Shown: positions 47,291 to 58,276 of the stretch, piece after piece
How positions within the stretch are numbered: position 1 is the first letter of the stretch
Layout: the number at the start of each line of letters is the position of its first letter
NCBI RefSeq assembly: GCF_014066305.1
Contig: NW_023501052.1
Location: 871,001-935,000, forward strand
DNA length: 64,000 nucleotides
Source: Letharia columbiana
Lineage: Eukaryota; Ascomycota; Lecanoromycetes; Lecanorales; Parmeliaceae
Reading direction: 5' to 3'
The notes under the pieces: model-generated
Seen by the model: the letters and a program-made list of their open reading frames with translations, nothing else
Told to the model about the DNA's origin: nothing
Databases searched by the model: none
Translations under genes and position numbers: made by a program

Positions 47291-48130
47291 GGCGCTTCTG
47301 ACGTCAGAACTTCCTAGGTAGATCACTTAATCGGAAAATATGATGAACAGAAGAAATGGTAGAGGATTCTCAAAAGCAAGGGAGGCCTTCGATCCAATCA
47401 TGTATTTCACTTTTTGCTTCTTTACAAATAATTTGCATTCTACACGATTGATCAGTAAGAGCCTAGACAGGGCGGTCTCCTCGGTGGGAGTTGTTGCGTC
47501 GTGTATGCAGTGGGCGTCATCAGTTGAGGTATACAGAGAGGGTTGAGCTTTCTTGCAAACAGCCACCTCAACCGTCGGATTGGCCGCTTGGTATGCAGGC
47601 ATAGGCTCATTTTCGCAACACGTTAGCTTCGGAATGCCAGCCTTTACAATGAAACTTTCAGCTGCAAAACAATCAAATCTCTTAGAAAGCATGATTGCGA
47701 ACTCGAAAGCTCCCTGTCATTGGATCGATCGAAGGGACTTTTCGATGTTTGGTCGAACCCTCCGACTCGTGCACCCTGCCAACCCGTGGGATCCTCGTGC
47801 CTAGCCTGGCCAAAACCAGTCCCGTAGCTCGCTCGAGATTTCGAGCTCAGCGTGGTCGGATGGTCGTCCGTAGCCTCGGATGAGATACAGTGGAAGCCTT
47901 TTGCAGGAGGCGCGACGAGCGGAACACGGTCTGGCGAAAGACGGTGCTCGAAAGGAAAGCCTTTTGCGCCTATTTACATCGCTACGGCATATGTAGGATG
48001 GTGCATTCGCGTCGTCGAATACTGGTGTCGATTTCTTCTTCGAATGTATGGATGATAGGAAGGGTGAGGCGTGTTTGTAGAGCAGGGTAGGGAACAGTTG
48101 AGGATTTGGAAATTCTGCAGTTAAATATTT
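47291..48130. other. intergenic; possible further relic of the monooxygenase
   Basis: Minus-strand ORFs at 47327-47692 and 47801-48190 have no recognisable monooxygenase motif. Nothing else supported. Confidence 0.4.
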
Positions 48131-48133
48131 TGC

Positions 48134-48144
48134 TATATATATAT
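48134..48144 (+). promoter_or_regulatory. TATA box of the U6 snRNA gene
   Basis: TATATATATAT starts 27 bp upstream of the inferred U6 5' end, the expected position for a Pol III-transcribed U6 gene. Confidence 0.75.
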
Positions 48145-48205
48145 GTTTAAGAGCAATTAAGTTTGCCCCCTCACGGGGGCATTTGGTCAATTTGAAACGA
48201 TACAG

Positions 48206-48258
48206 GTTGGTTTACCCGTTCGCTGCAAAAAAAAGTTCGGCTACTGATTCCAAACTAG
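48206..48258 (+). other. intron 1 of U6 (inside ACAGAGA box)
   Basis: 53 bp, GTTGGT donor, CTACTGAT branch-like sequence, AAACTAG acceptor. Excision joins TACAG to AGAAGATTAG. Confidence 0.88.
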
Positions 48259-48297
48259 AGAAGATTAGCATGGCCCCTGCACTAAGGATGACACGCT

Positions 48298-48354
48298 GTA
48301 TGTTCGACCCCAGTAACATCTGTACTCGTAGGTATGAATACTAATTCCGCAAAG
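48298..48354 (+). other. intron 2 of U6 (before the 3' tail)
   Basis: 57 bp, perfect GTATGT donor, ATACTAATTC branch site, CGCAAAG acceptor. Contains the B-box at 48302-48311. Confidence 0.78.
48302..48311 (+). promoter_or_regulatory. intronic Pol III B-box
   Basis: GTTCGACCCC fits the B-box consensus GWTCRANNC (TFIIIC site). In S. pombe the U6 B-box also lies in an intron. Confidence 0.65.
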
Positions 48355-48375
48355 CAATCAAAGAGAAGCTACCAA

Positions 48376-48389
48376 TTTTTTTCTTTTTT
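48376..48389 (+). terminator. Pol III terminator of U6
   Basis: Seven T, one C, six T directly after the 3' tail. Confidence 0.85.
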
Positions 48390-48695
48390 GTTTCCTCAAG
48401 TCACGTAGCAATTTTTTGTTTGTGCAGATGTTTGTGACTTTTGATGTTTTTGCTTTGCGCGGATTTTTGTCCCGCTCGAACCATGCAGCTTTTTTCAGCC
48501 CCCCCTTGGCATTGCCACTGGTTTTACGGTAGGCTGGTGGGCCCATGGTGCAGGTTGTCGGCGATGATTGAGAAATCTAAAAGCTGACATTGACTACTCT
48601 ATCATCTATTACTTTATCATCTATCGGGTATTCTACAATTGCTGTACTGTCTAAGTAGCACACAAAGAAACAAGCTCCGTTAACACCGCTTGCGC
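48390..48695. other. intergenic, nothing recognised
   Basis: Between the U6 terminator and the stop of the sugar transporter. Confidence 0.5.
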
Positions 48696-50479
48696 CTACT
48701 CCACATCCAATGACTCATGGTACTGAAAACTATCATCCTCCTCCTCCTCATCCAGCGCAAAGTCATTTTCGTCAATAGGCCGCATGTCAGTGTCGTAGCT
48801 CCGCCGCTGTTGCTGCTCGTACGCTTTGACCATACTCTCGTGCTCGTTACCCTCTCGCATCTCATCATGTCCCAATGCTCCATTCGCCAACGTCGCTGCT
48901 CCGTTTGCGACTGCAAAGGCTGTGTTGCCGGCTTTATGTACCAGCCATCCAGTGTTTGCAGCGAACCATTGATCGATCTGCTCCAGACTTTTACCGGCTG
49001 TCTCCACGACGAGGTAGTAGATGATGGGGACAAAGGAGGCGTTCAAGACTGCGTATAGCAGATACAGACCCCAGTGCAGATAGTGTATGCCAATCGGTGT
49101 GGTCTGCACAACCACGTAGTTGAACAGCCAATCGCAGGCGGTAGCAAGCGCAGCACCTTTGGTCCGCATGCTGAGCGAGTTGATCTCGGCGGGGTACAGC
49201 CACGGCACGGCGACCCATCCGAAGCCGAAAGCTAAGAAGTAGAAGGTGATGAACACTGTAGCCACGATACCAGGGATATGATGGCCATTGTCGTGGCTGA
49301 TTTCCGTGCTGATGGCGATGCCGAGGAAGGAGATAGCCATGGCCGCAGCCATCGACATTAGCAGAGGGCGCCGACCTAGTCGTTCGATGAAGAAGAGCGA
49401 GGCTGCAGTGGCGAACATGTAAAGTACTGCAATGCCGGTAGATAGGATATGGGAGGCGAGTTCGGGGAGGCCGACACTTTTGTGAAGGACAAGAGGGAGG
49501 TAGTAGCAAAGGACGTTGATGCCGGTGAGCTGTTGGCTGTGGGGTTTTAGCGCAATCTCGTGAAGAGGGACTTGCGCGATGAAGTTCCTTACCAAACTTG
49601 AAGTAGCATCCCTAACAAGAGTCTTCGGGTTGCTGGACCACCTCTGAAGATCTGCGACCAGGATGCTTGAACGGCCATTTCTTGGCGGACGGAGTCTCGA
49701 ATTCCCTTGAAATCCCCCTCCACATCATGCTCGCTGAGACTGGCAAGGACAGTCTTTGCCTCAGCATCTCTCCCCCTCGCCAGCAGCCAGCGGGGAGACT
49801 CCGGTAGAATAGGTACGAGTACGAGAATGATGACGATGAAGATAAGTTGAATACCCAACGGAAAGCGCCATTGAGATTCTGTTGTGATCCTGCTAAAGGC
49901 GAGGGTGATTATGTTGGATATGACGAAGCCCATCACGTTGACCACCATTTCTTTGACGACAGCTTTGCCCTTGGCATCCTGATGGGACGTCTCAACGTGC
50001 CAGACAGGTGCTGTCGCAGTATTACCACCATTCCCTATCCCGGCGATAAACCTCCCCCAAAGCAGATGATTCATGGAATGCGCGCCTGTCTGCAGCATAA
50101 TTCCACTCGTCATGATGATGGTGAAAATGATCAGCATGCGTTTCCTCCCCAGCCATTCTCCCACAACAAGTGTCAGTAAGGCGCCGGCAAAACATCCCAG
50201 ATCGTAGACACTGGTGACAAAGCCCGTCAAGGATGGCGATGGATGATGGAAATACTCCTGAAACTCTTGGCCAACGATGATACCACCAAAGACTCCTTGC
50301 TCGTAGCCAAAAAGACACATGACAGTGCCCGCGGCGACGGAGATGAGAGAGTGCAGTCGAGGGGCGGTGAAGCCATACTTTGGTCGAGTCCTCGACCGTG
50401 AACCTTTGGTGGAATCAGAAACATCGAAGGAGTTTAAGCGGCGCGTTTCATCGTCATGGTCGATGGGTTGGTAGGACAT
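48696..50479 (-). CDS. MFS sugar transporter, 575 residues
   Basis: ATG 50479. Exons 50479-49593 and 49536-48696, intron 49537-49592 (GTAAGG...CCACAG). Twelve membrane segments with sugar-porter signatures: FGYEQGVFGGI, GEWLGRKRM, LPESPRWLLARGR, VCQQLTGINVLCYY formed across the splice, RLGRRPLLMS, GWVAVPWLYPAEI. A long acidic cytosolic tail ends the protein (ALDEEEEDDSF). It probably imports hexoses or related sugars by proton symport; the substrate is not evident. Intact. Confidence 0.93.
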
Positions 50480-50842
50480 AATCGATGGACTTTACGGAGG
50501 TCGCGATAAAGAGATTTGTCTTGACGCGCGGCTTTCTCTCATGGCAGGAGAGTCAGGAGGTCGACGAGAGATATATGATTGTTTACTTGTTTACTCAAAG
50601 AGTGATAAGGTAATAGCGAGATATAAGAGACTGGGCAGGGGTTTCGAGACGCAGGTTGATGCCAGTCTGCCAGATGCTCAGGGGACCGGGAAGACCAGGA
50701 CCAAAATAGAAAGGTTCCTTGGCACGGATGATACACTAACCTAAGGTAGCAGGTCAGGTGATTACCAAGTTCTGTTAGGGCTGTCGATCCAGCTAGTCTA
50801 TCTGGAGCCTAGCGTTACGCGATAAGCGATCTGTATCATAAC
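50480..50842. other. sugar transporter upstream region
   Basis: Promoter side of the transporter up to the AT-rich block. No gene recognised. Confidence 0.5.
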
Positions 50843-51887
50843 ACTGCCGACTTACTAAACTTTCGCACAACCCCCACCCCTTTTTTTTAAAAACAACCCC
50901 AAACCACCCAACCAAAAAACCAAAATTTTTAATAAAAATAAAAAAAAAATTTTTTATAAAAAAACCCTTAATAAAAATAATAAAGCGATTATACGACTAT
51001 AGGCCTCGGGACTAATAACCCTCTAAATATCGTAATACTACACGCCTTTTCCGATAGCTAAGTTACGAAGTCTTTCTTTCAACTAGACTTAATAGTTAAT
51101 TATTACTATTATATATTAATCTTCCCCTTCTATAAATAATATTATTATTATTATTAATAATAATAATATTAATTCTACTCTCTCAATACGGATATTAGAT
51201 ATTATATATCATTTTAATTATTTTAGCTTTAACGTCTTTATATATATTAGATCTTAATATCTTAATATATTATAATAACTATATTATATTTATACTTCAC
51301 TTTATACTAATTTATTAATTTATATTATATTATTATATTATATCTCCTCTAAGAGATATATCTTTTTTTCTCTTATCGATTAGTAATTAGTCTATAACGC
51401 GAGAAAATCTCTATCTTTTTTTATATCTTTTAAAGGTGCCTTAAGATATATAGCATAAATTATTTAATCTCGCTTTATCGAAACGTATTTGACGTAATAA
51501 TATCGAATCTTAAATCTCGATCTTATCTATTAAGTAATAGATTACTAAGAAGTAATAACTCTTAATAATCGTTAAAGTAATTTCATCGAGTAGAATAATT
51601 AATAAAAGAGTTAAGATTTAGATATTATTTTCTATAAAACTTCTAAACTCAATAGAGTTCTTTATTTAATCTATAAGTATATATATATATATAAGAATTA
51701 TAGATTAAAAAGAAGAATACGGCACTTAAATTAGAGACTCTGCGATTATAAGAGACCCCCTTTCAGCTTTCGACTAGTTCAAAAACGATTAGATAGATTA
51801 GTTACGCGTCTCGCATAGTCGGTTATCAAGGTAAGACTTCAGGGTAGTATGATGTAATCAATCAATCAATCAAACTGCCGACTTACT
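50843..51887. repeat. AT-rich block flanked by a 14-bp direct repeat
   Basis: About 1 kb, mostly A/T, opening with long homopolymer-like A/C/T runs near 50870-50970 and full of stops. ACTGCCGACTTACT occurs at both edges (50843-50856 and 51874-51887). Likely a RIP-degraded repeat insertion. No coding trace of a transposon remains. Confidence 0.75.
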
Positions 51888-52458
51888 TACTTGTAAGGTA
51901 AGGTAACCATCCGAAGATCCTGCTGAAATTTCTTTCTGCCATACAACATAACAAGCCTCTGGACAGCATAGCTAAATTCCACCACGTCCTGACCCAAAAC
52001 AATGCATAAGGAACCCTTCGAAATGCCAGCTAAAATCGTTATTGTACAACGGCACAAGCTTCGAGCCCCAAAGAGTACATTCTCCGTGGCCCAATGCTGG
52101 ATAAAGCTGGCTTTGTATCTCAGCGGCTAATATTGTCGGTAAGTAATCATACAGGAGGCTCACACTCAAGCCTGCTGCCTCCTCGACAGCCTGCTGTCTG
52201 CCTGGTAAATATCGATACTGCACGTAGAATTTTGATACCATTGATACCATCGTCCTTGAAAAGCCGCTCTCCGTGTCTACAACACTCAACAACGTGCTAT
52301 TCCCTGCTCTGGCACTTCACGCAACACGTTTGATCTGTGTACCACAACAGCTCACCTGCCGGACTCAACCTTCTTATTCTTGAAAGACTCGACCACCAAA
52401 AACTCGGGGTCGGATCACGCCGTCACGATCATAGGTCTGTCAATTTTCGGTCCACGAG
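51888..52458. other. intergenic, nothing recognised
   Basis: A 106-residue minus-strand ORF (51972-52292) has no domain signal. TAAGGTAAGGTAA-type short repeats lie at the block edge. Confidence 0.45.
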
Positions 52459-52893
52459 ATGACGGCTTGCCTCTTGCTCACACGTCTGCCACCTGAACTC
52501 CATCTACAAATCTACAACTACGTCTTGATGCGCTCTGAACAGCTGGTTAATCCGAAAATGACTGGCCGAATGTGCAATCAAGTGAAGAGTCTGGGAGAAC
52601 GATCCTTCGAGCATCCCGCCAGATTTAACGACGAAGCATACCCAGTCTTGCTCTCCGCCAACACATGGGTAGCCAACCTCGCTAGAGAGGGTCATATGTG
52701 GCTGTTCGGATTAGGTCTGCAAGGTCAGAATACATTGCGCAAGATCATCCTCGAGGCTGATTACGGAATCCACGCTTGGGGTTTCCAATTTGAAATCTTT
52801 AACACATTACCTACCTGCACAGAGTTAATACTCACTACCAGAGCGATGACTTCTATCCTTACGTTTCTCTACAGAAACGGTACGATGAAATAG
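52459..52893 (+). CDS. short F-box-like protein, 144 residues
   Basis: Begins MTACLLLTRLPPELHLQIYNYV, resembling the F-box helix (LPxEL...I) that binds Skp1. The rest (NDEAYPVLLSANTWVANLAREG, TLPTCTELILTTRAM) follows the pattern of small F-box-like proteins expanded in Dothideomycetes. No substrate-binding repeats are seen. A GTACGA near the stop could be a donor to an unseen exon. Single open frame; expression unknown. Confidence 0.55.
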   Translation: MTACLLLTRLPPELHLQIYNYVLMRSEQLVNPKMTGRMCNQVKSLGERSFEHPARFNDEAYPVLLSANTWVANLAREGHMWLFGLGLQGQNTLRKIILEADYGIHAWGFQFEIFNTLPTCTELILTTRAMTSILTFLYRNGTMK

Positions 52894-53819
52894 ATCCACG
52901 GGTTCGCCAAGACCATTATGAATGACCCGTCTAATGAACCAAGGAATTGCCGGCGCCACAGACACCTGCTGAGAAGGCTGCCGGCGCACTTGGTAGCACA
53001 GAGAGACCGGCTTTGGAAGGGACTCCTGGATCAACTCACATCGGCTTGCCCAAATAATTGCGGGATGCACTTGGGCAGGCCAGCAGCTTATACTCAGAGT
53101 ACTGTACACTTGAGTCTTACCAGCGCTTGATTCCACTGCGAACATAGACTCAGCCAGAGAGGCAGCACGGTTCCCACCTCGCTGGTTGGCAAAAAAGTTA
53201 GCAAGAAGAGGGCACGGGGGAAATTTCTGATTCTTTGATTCCCAATGGGTGGGCCGGTCGAAAAGGTGGCATTCTAAGAGCTCCCATCTTTCCGTTTTTG
53301 CCTACTTTTGTGAGTGCCAAGCCAAGGGGGGTGAGGGTTGCGGCAGGCCTGATGAAGCAATTTTTGGCGCTTGTTTGACAGCGACCCATGGCCTTGAAAG
53401 AGTGTACAACCCTAACTAGATATCCACGAAACTGACAAAGAGATAGGCAACACGATGGTGTCTGTATGGATTGTTCGCGTCATTTCAGGAGCTGGCGGAA
53501 TGATAGGGTCCACAAGTATGTACCTACTCAGTTCTGCCACCGTCATCCAAAGTTTCGATAGCTAAAGTAAGTAAAAAGACAATCGTGAGTGAAATGCCGT
53601 GCAGTCTTGACTAATAAAGAAGCGTTGCGATTGGCCACATCCAAACCTCAACGGCCCGAATAGATTTTGCAGCTTGTCACGCTAATGCAACTACGACATG
53701 CAGGTGTTCCTAGCGGCACCGGCGGGGCACAAGTCCTGGACACGGTCCACCCTCGAGGCCACCCTTGTACCTTTTGTCACTCTCATCTTCGCCCACTGTC
53801 AGCTTTGTAGGGGCCAGGC
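52894..53819. other. intergenic, nothing recognised
   Basis: Separates the F-box-like ORF from the P450. It probably contains the P450 promoter. Confidence 0.5.
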
Positions 53820-55473
53820 ATGGATCTTGCATCGTCCCTTCAATTTGTCGCCGTCGCCCTCGTGTTTTACATCGTCTACGGCGCCGTCTACCGGCTGTAC
53901 TTCAGCCCCATTGCATCGTTTCCCGGTCCAAAGCTTGCTGCGCTGACCTTCTGGTATGAATTCTATTACGACGTGGTCAGGCGTGGAAGATACACATGGA
54001 AGATCGCGGAGCTGCACAAGAAGTACGGACCGATTGTGCGCATCAATCCACGTGAGATCCACATCATCGACCCAGACTTCATCGATGAACTGTATGTTGG
54101 TGCGAGCAAACGGAAAACGGATTTGTGGTCCTGGACTGTAAGTTTCTTGGAGCTTCAGGCGTGATTTGCAGTGTCGCAGACTTTCCAGTCGATAGATGGG
54201 CTCATCGTCTTGGCAGGTACCTATGCTTGGAACACCAAACAGCATCCTAGCCACAGTCGACCACGATCTTCATCGTCGCCGCAGAAACGCGTACGCTACT
54301 TTCTTCTCTAAGCAATCGATCAGGAATTATAGTAGCGTCATACAGGCAGCAGTCGACAAATTATGCCTGAGACTGCGCGAGAGTTCGAAGTTCGGCAAGC
54401 CAGTGAACTTGTTACATACATACTCCGCCATGACAGGTGACATCGTGACCGGATATTGCTTTCCTGAATCGTACGGCCTCCTCGACAAGCCAGACTATGG
54501 TGCCGAAATCTATGAGCTCTTCGCATCTACATTAGCAAACGTACACATCCTCAAGCATTTTCCATTGCTATTACCCCTCTTACTAGCACTTCCAGAATGG
54601 CTTGTTCAATTTCTCGTGCCAGATTTTGCAACCACTTTCCGATGGCAGCGAGAATGGGTGAGGCAGATCAATGCAATCAAATCTGGAGCCGACGATGAAA
54701 AGGACAGAGCAGGGACGCCGAGCATTTTCCGGACACTCCTCGATGCAGATCTCCCTCCATATGACAAGTCGGCATCTCGTCTCATGGAAGATGCGCAGAC
54801 ACTGCTAGGGGGTGGCTCTGTGACGACCAGTATGGCACTTGCGCTTGCCACATACTATATTTTGTCAGATGACCATGTCTTGAGGACCCTCACAGATGAG
54901 CTGGCCACGGCCATACCCGATCCAGCCCATCCACTGCCCTTGGTGGAGTTGGAGAAGCTGGAATATCTGACTGCCACCACATTCGAGACGCTGCGCATCA
55001 GTCACGGCGTCAGTCATCGGCTGCAGCGAGTGTCGCCTGACCAGTCGCTGCGCTATCACGATTGGATCATACCCGCGGGAACCCCCGTTAGCATGACATC
55101 GGTCCATATACACAACAACGTGGATATCTTTCCCGAACCTCATCTCTTCAAGCCCGAACGTTGGCTTCCACTAGAGACGGAAGGACGTCGGCTGCAAAGA
55201 TATCTCATCGCTTTCAGCAGGGGGTCGCGACAATGTTTAGGCATGAACTTGGGATCCGCTGAGCTGTACTTGGGCTTAGCTGGAGTGTTCCGAACTCTCG
55301 GACATAGCATGAGAGTTGTAGATACGGTAAAGGAGAGGGATGTGGACATCTGTCGTGACATTTTCACGCCTGCTATGAGGGAAGATACTACTGGGATTAA
55401 AGTTGTGATAGAGGGGGTAGGGTTTTTGCAGATGCTGCTCAATGAAGTAGAACGATCCAAGCTTTCCAAATGA
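53820..55473 (+). CDS. cytochrome P450 monooxygenase, 524 residues
   Basis: Exons 53820-54137 and 54217-55473, intron 54138-54216 (GTAAGT...TTGGCAG). The N-terminal membrane anchor ([18 protein letters not shown]) is followed by [11 protein letters not shown]-helix GGGSVTTS, ExxR at Glu363-Arg366 (ETLR), PERW, and the heme loop [10 protein letters not shown] with Cys446 as the iron ligand. Typical fungal class II microsomal P450 of the benzoate-hydroxylase/trichodiene-oxygenase-like clan. No biosynthetic cluster genes surround it, so the substrate is open. Intact. Confidence 0.93.
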
Positions 55474-56863
55474 GAACTCACAGTCTCCAGACCATTGGCT
55501 CATGGATTGCCGTCATCTTCACAGATGTGGTGTTGGCTCAGCCAATCTCGCTACGTGATGTGAAAGAGATGACAGCACCGATAATATGCTAGTGGCGGTC
55601 TGTCCGAGAACCCTCCTCCCCTCCCTGTCAAACCGCAAAGTCGAAAATCGTTCGTCTCAGTGCATCATCAAGCCCGCCTCGTGCAGACTTCCAGAGATGC
55701 CTCGCTATGTCTGTGGTCCAAATTTTCTTTCTGGTCACGATTCATCTTTGCGTTGCTTGGCTTTGCATAACATGTTGGCTGACAAGTATCGAGAAGGATG
55801 AGGACAAAATGAAGACACGAAACTCGACTAAACCTTTACCGACTTAGAGTCGCAGTTGGGAGACTCTAAAGACTCGACGTCGCAATTTTCATGATAGCCA
55901 AGACCTGACTCATAGATGTGGGGAACAGTTAGGTCAGTTGAGTGACTCAGCGGACACGGTAACAGCCTCTCACATCATTCCCGCACTCCAGAGTTGCCAA
56001 AGTCGCCAAAGCTGATAAGCTGAGAACCTTTCCTTTACGGTCATCTGACCATCTTTTAACATTCACGAGATGAGGCATTGGTCAATGCCCCTTGCTGTTG
56101 TTCTTGAAACGGCGTTGGTGTTGTGGTACCCACCGTGGAGGTCTCAACAAGGCATTGGGAGGCGGTTGATGCACGCCAGCGAGCTGTTTCGAGAGATTTG
56201 CATCTTCTAATGAAAAGGGTTGCGCCAGCCACGGTGGGTTTGCAGAGAGATTCTCAACGCTCAAAGATTGGGTGAGGCTGTAAGTTAGGCGTGTGGTGAA
56301 GCCTAATCCTCCTAGAGGGAATTTGCTTCTCTAATCTTCTCAAGCAAGCCGTTGCAGCGGATACCCAGTCTTTCCCGCCTCGCGCCAGTCCAATGGGTAT
56401 CGTCGGATCATTGGCTCGTCGCTACAGACAGTGTGGCTTGTCACTGGGAGGTTGTGGCAACAACAAGCGGGTTATAAGCTAAAGTCTATACATTCAGGTG
56501 CTTGCGGTCAAACTCCCTAACCAAGACACAAGTCAGTATTCTTCTCAAGTTAATGAAATCGGTGGAAGCCTTTGCTTCTCACTCTCTAACAATATCCAGT
56601 CGTCGTGGAGGAGTGGCTTTAGTACCCCACTCTCGTAGCTCCATCGTCTAGATTCTCGTCCCCGCAATGTCGCGATCAATCTGTAACTCAAATCACCGCA
56701 AGCTATAAGAGTGCCCTCCAGGTCGGTTTTAACAGCCAACCTCGTTCCTCAACAACGCTCGCTCTCTCAAGCCAAACAGCTTTTTGTTCAAGAAACACGG
56801 TCGTTCCTACTCAAAGCCCTTCTACCTCATACAAAACCACCAAAAACAATCTTCTTCGTCACA
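55474..56863. other. 1.4-kb intergenic region
   Basis: Short ORFs only. Contains the promoter and leader of the secreted protein that follows. Confidence 0.5.
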
Positions 56864-57751
56864 ATGCAGTACACTCCTCTCTTCTTCGGCCTCGCCGCCG
56901 TCTTCGGCCTCGTGTCCGCCACTCCTCGCCCAGCCCCCGCCCGCTCCGTTGCCGGCGACACCGGCTGCGGCGTCTACGGCATCTTCTGCAACACCCCCGA
57001 CACCTTCTCCCTCTGCGTCCCAACCTCCACCGGAACCGAGTACTTCTTCTTCGGCTCTGTCGCCCAAGGCACCTTCTGCGACACAACCGAGAACCGCATC
57101 CGCGCCGACAACTTTGGCAACTGCTCCCCCGATGGCCAACTCTTCTGCGGGGCGAATGGCCTCACCTTCTTCATCTGTGACCAGGGAGGTCTGATCAGCT
57201 TCGGTCCTACCGCCGCTGGTACCGAGTGTGTCAATGGCGAGATTGTTGCTTGCGATGGCGTGTGCGGTGATGACACCGCTTCGACTACCACTACCCCGGA
57301 CAGCACTACGACTTCCGATACCATCTCCGATACATTCACCACACCCTCTACCACACCTACTACCACTACATCTTTCACCACCACTTCCGACACCTCCTTC
57401 AGTACATTCAGCACATCGAATACCACTACCACGTCGCCAAGCACCACCCCAGTGAGCACATCCACCGCTGTAACCACGACTCCATTGTCCAGCTCCTCTT
57501 TGATTACCTCAATCACCATCCCATCCTCAACCCTCACATCTTCTAGCTCGAGCCTCTCAATCACCTCCCCATCCATAACCCTCACATCTTCTAGTTCGAC
57601 TAGCTCGTCAACCGACTCCTCGTCTTCCTCAAGCGACTCCTCGTCCTCCTCAAGCGACTCAAGCTCATCGTCCAGCTCTTCCAGCTCTTCCAGCACGAGC
57701 GTGACCGTAGTCACAAGCACCACCACTGCTACGGATGCCGCAACCACATAG
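56864..57751 (+). CDS. secreted Cys-rich protein with Ser/Thr mucin-like tail
   Basis: ATG 56864 opens a signal peptide (MQYTPLFFGLAAVFGLVSA). Residues about 30-130 hold some ten Cys in two related modules (CGVYGIFCNTPDTFSLCVP...; QLFCGANGLTFFICDQGG ... GTECVNGEIVAC) whose spacing resembles small chitin-binding domains; that link is tentative. The remaining 160 residues are nearly all Ser and Thr, expected to be heavily O-glycosylated. The C-terminus (ATDAATT) lacks a GPI signal. It is probably a cell-wall or secreted protein. 295 residues, single exon; the in-frame extension upstream of this ATG is ignored because it would bury the signal peptide. Confidence 0.82.
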   Translation: MQYTPLFFGLAAVFGLVSATPRPAPARSVAGDTGCGVYGIFCNTPDTFSLCVPTSTGTEYFFFGSVAQGTFCDTTENRIRADNFGNCSPDGQLFCGANGLTFFICDQGGLISFGPTAAGTECVNGEIVACDGVCGDDTASTTTTPDSTTTSDTISDTFTTPSTTPTTTTSFTTTSDTSFSTFSTSNTTTTSPSTTPVSTSTAVTTTPLSSSSLITSITIPSSTLTSSSSSLSITSPSITLTSSSSTSSSTDSSSSSSDSSSSSSDSSSSSSSSSSSSTSVTVVTSTTTATDAATT

Positions 57752-58276
57752 ACGCAATTCTTATGGCACTGCTTGCTTTTGGCGTTGTTGAGAGAAAAGT
57801 GCTTTTTGATACGACTGGCGTCGGAGAGATGTTCGGGTTCGAGGGAGGGACACAATCAGTGGCAAGATGTATTTAATACCGGCTCAGCAGATTACATCCA
57901 CTGCTCCTTGTTCTTCTCGATTGATAGGAAAGTCGACTTCTTTGCGAAACGGCTGTTTCTTCACTCGGGGTTGAACTGTCCTTTCATTTGGAGTACTGGT
58001 TTGGAATACTGGTTTGATGTGACAGTCTAGTTGTCCTTAATAGCCGTCTCAAAACTTCCTAGGGTACCAAGTTTGATTCTAAATGCTAGCCATTGCGTTT
58101 CGAAATTGACGCCTGACATTCTCCCAATTCACCCGTGATATAGGGCAATGCTCCCTTCCTACCTTCTGCTCCCAAGAGCTGCCACAGACACATCCCAAGA
58201 CCCACAACCCAATTCCCAACCGGATCCACCAAAACAACGCCATTCCCCAACTCCACCCTCCAACAACCCTCTCCCC
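57752..58276. other. intergenic between convergent genes
   Basis: 3' flanks only. No recognised content. Confidence 0.5.

Larger units (their letters stand above)
48161..48379 (+). ncRNA. U6 spliceosomal RNA with two mRNA-type introns
   Basis: Exon 1 (48161-48205) has the 5' hairpin GCCCCCTCACGGGGGC, then ATTTGGTCAATTTGAAACGA and TACAG. Exon 2 (48259-48297) starts AGAAGATTAGCATGGCCCCT and ends GATGACACGCT. Exon 3 (48355-48379) is CAATCAAAGAGAAGCTACCA plus the T-run. The mature length is about 109 nt, as for other U6 RNAs; the ACAGAGA box and the U6 internal stem-loop region are restored only after splicing. The 3' tail CAAAGAGA also occurs in yeast U6, supporting exon 3. U6 forms the catalytic core of the spliceosome with U2. 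U6 introns are known from Schizosaccharomyces pombe and some other fungi. The 5' end is set by similarity, not by data. Confidence 0.88.

Noticed and set aside
56974..57855. 293-residue minus-strand ORF, Val/Glu-rich
   Set aside because: Antisense shadow of the Ser/Thr-rich secreted protein.
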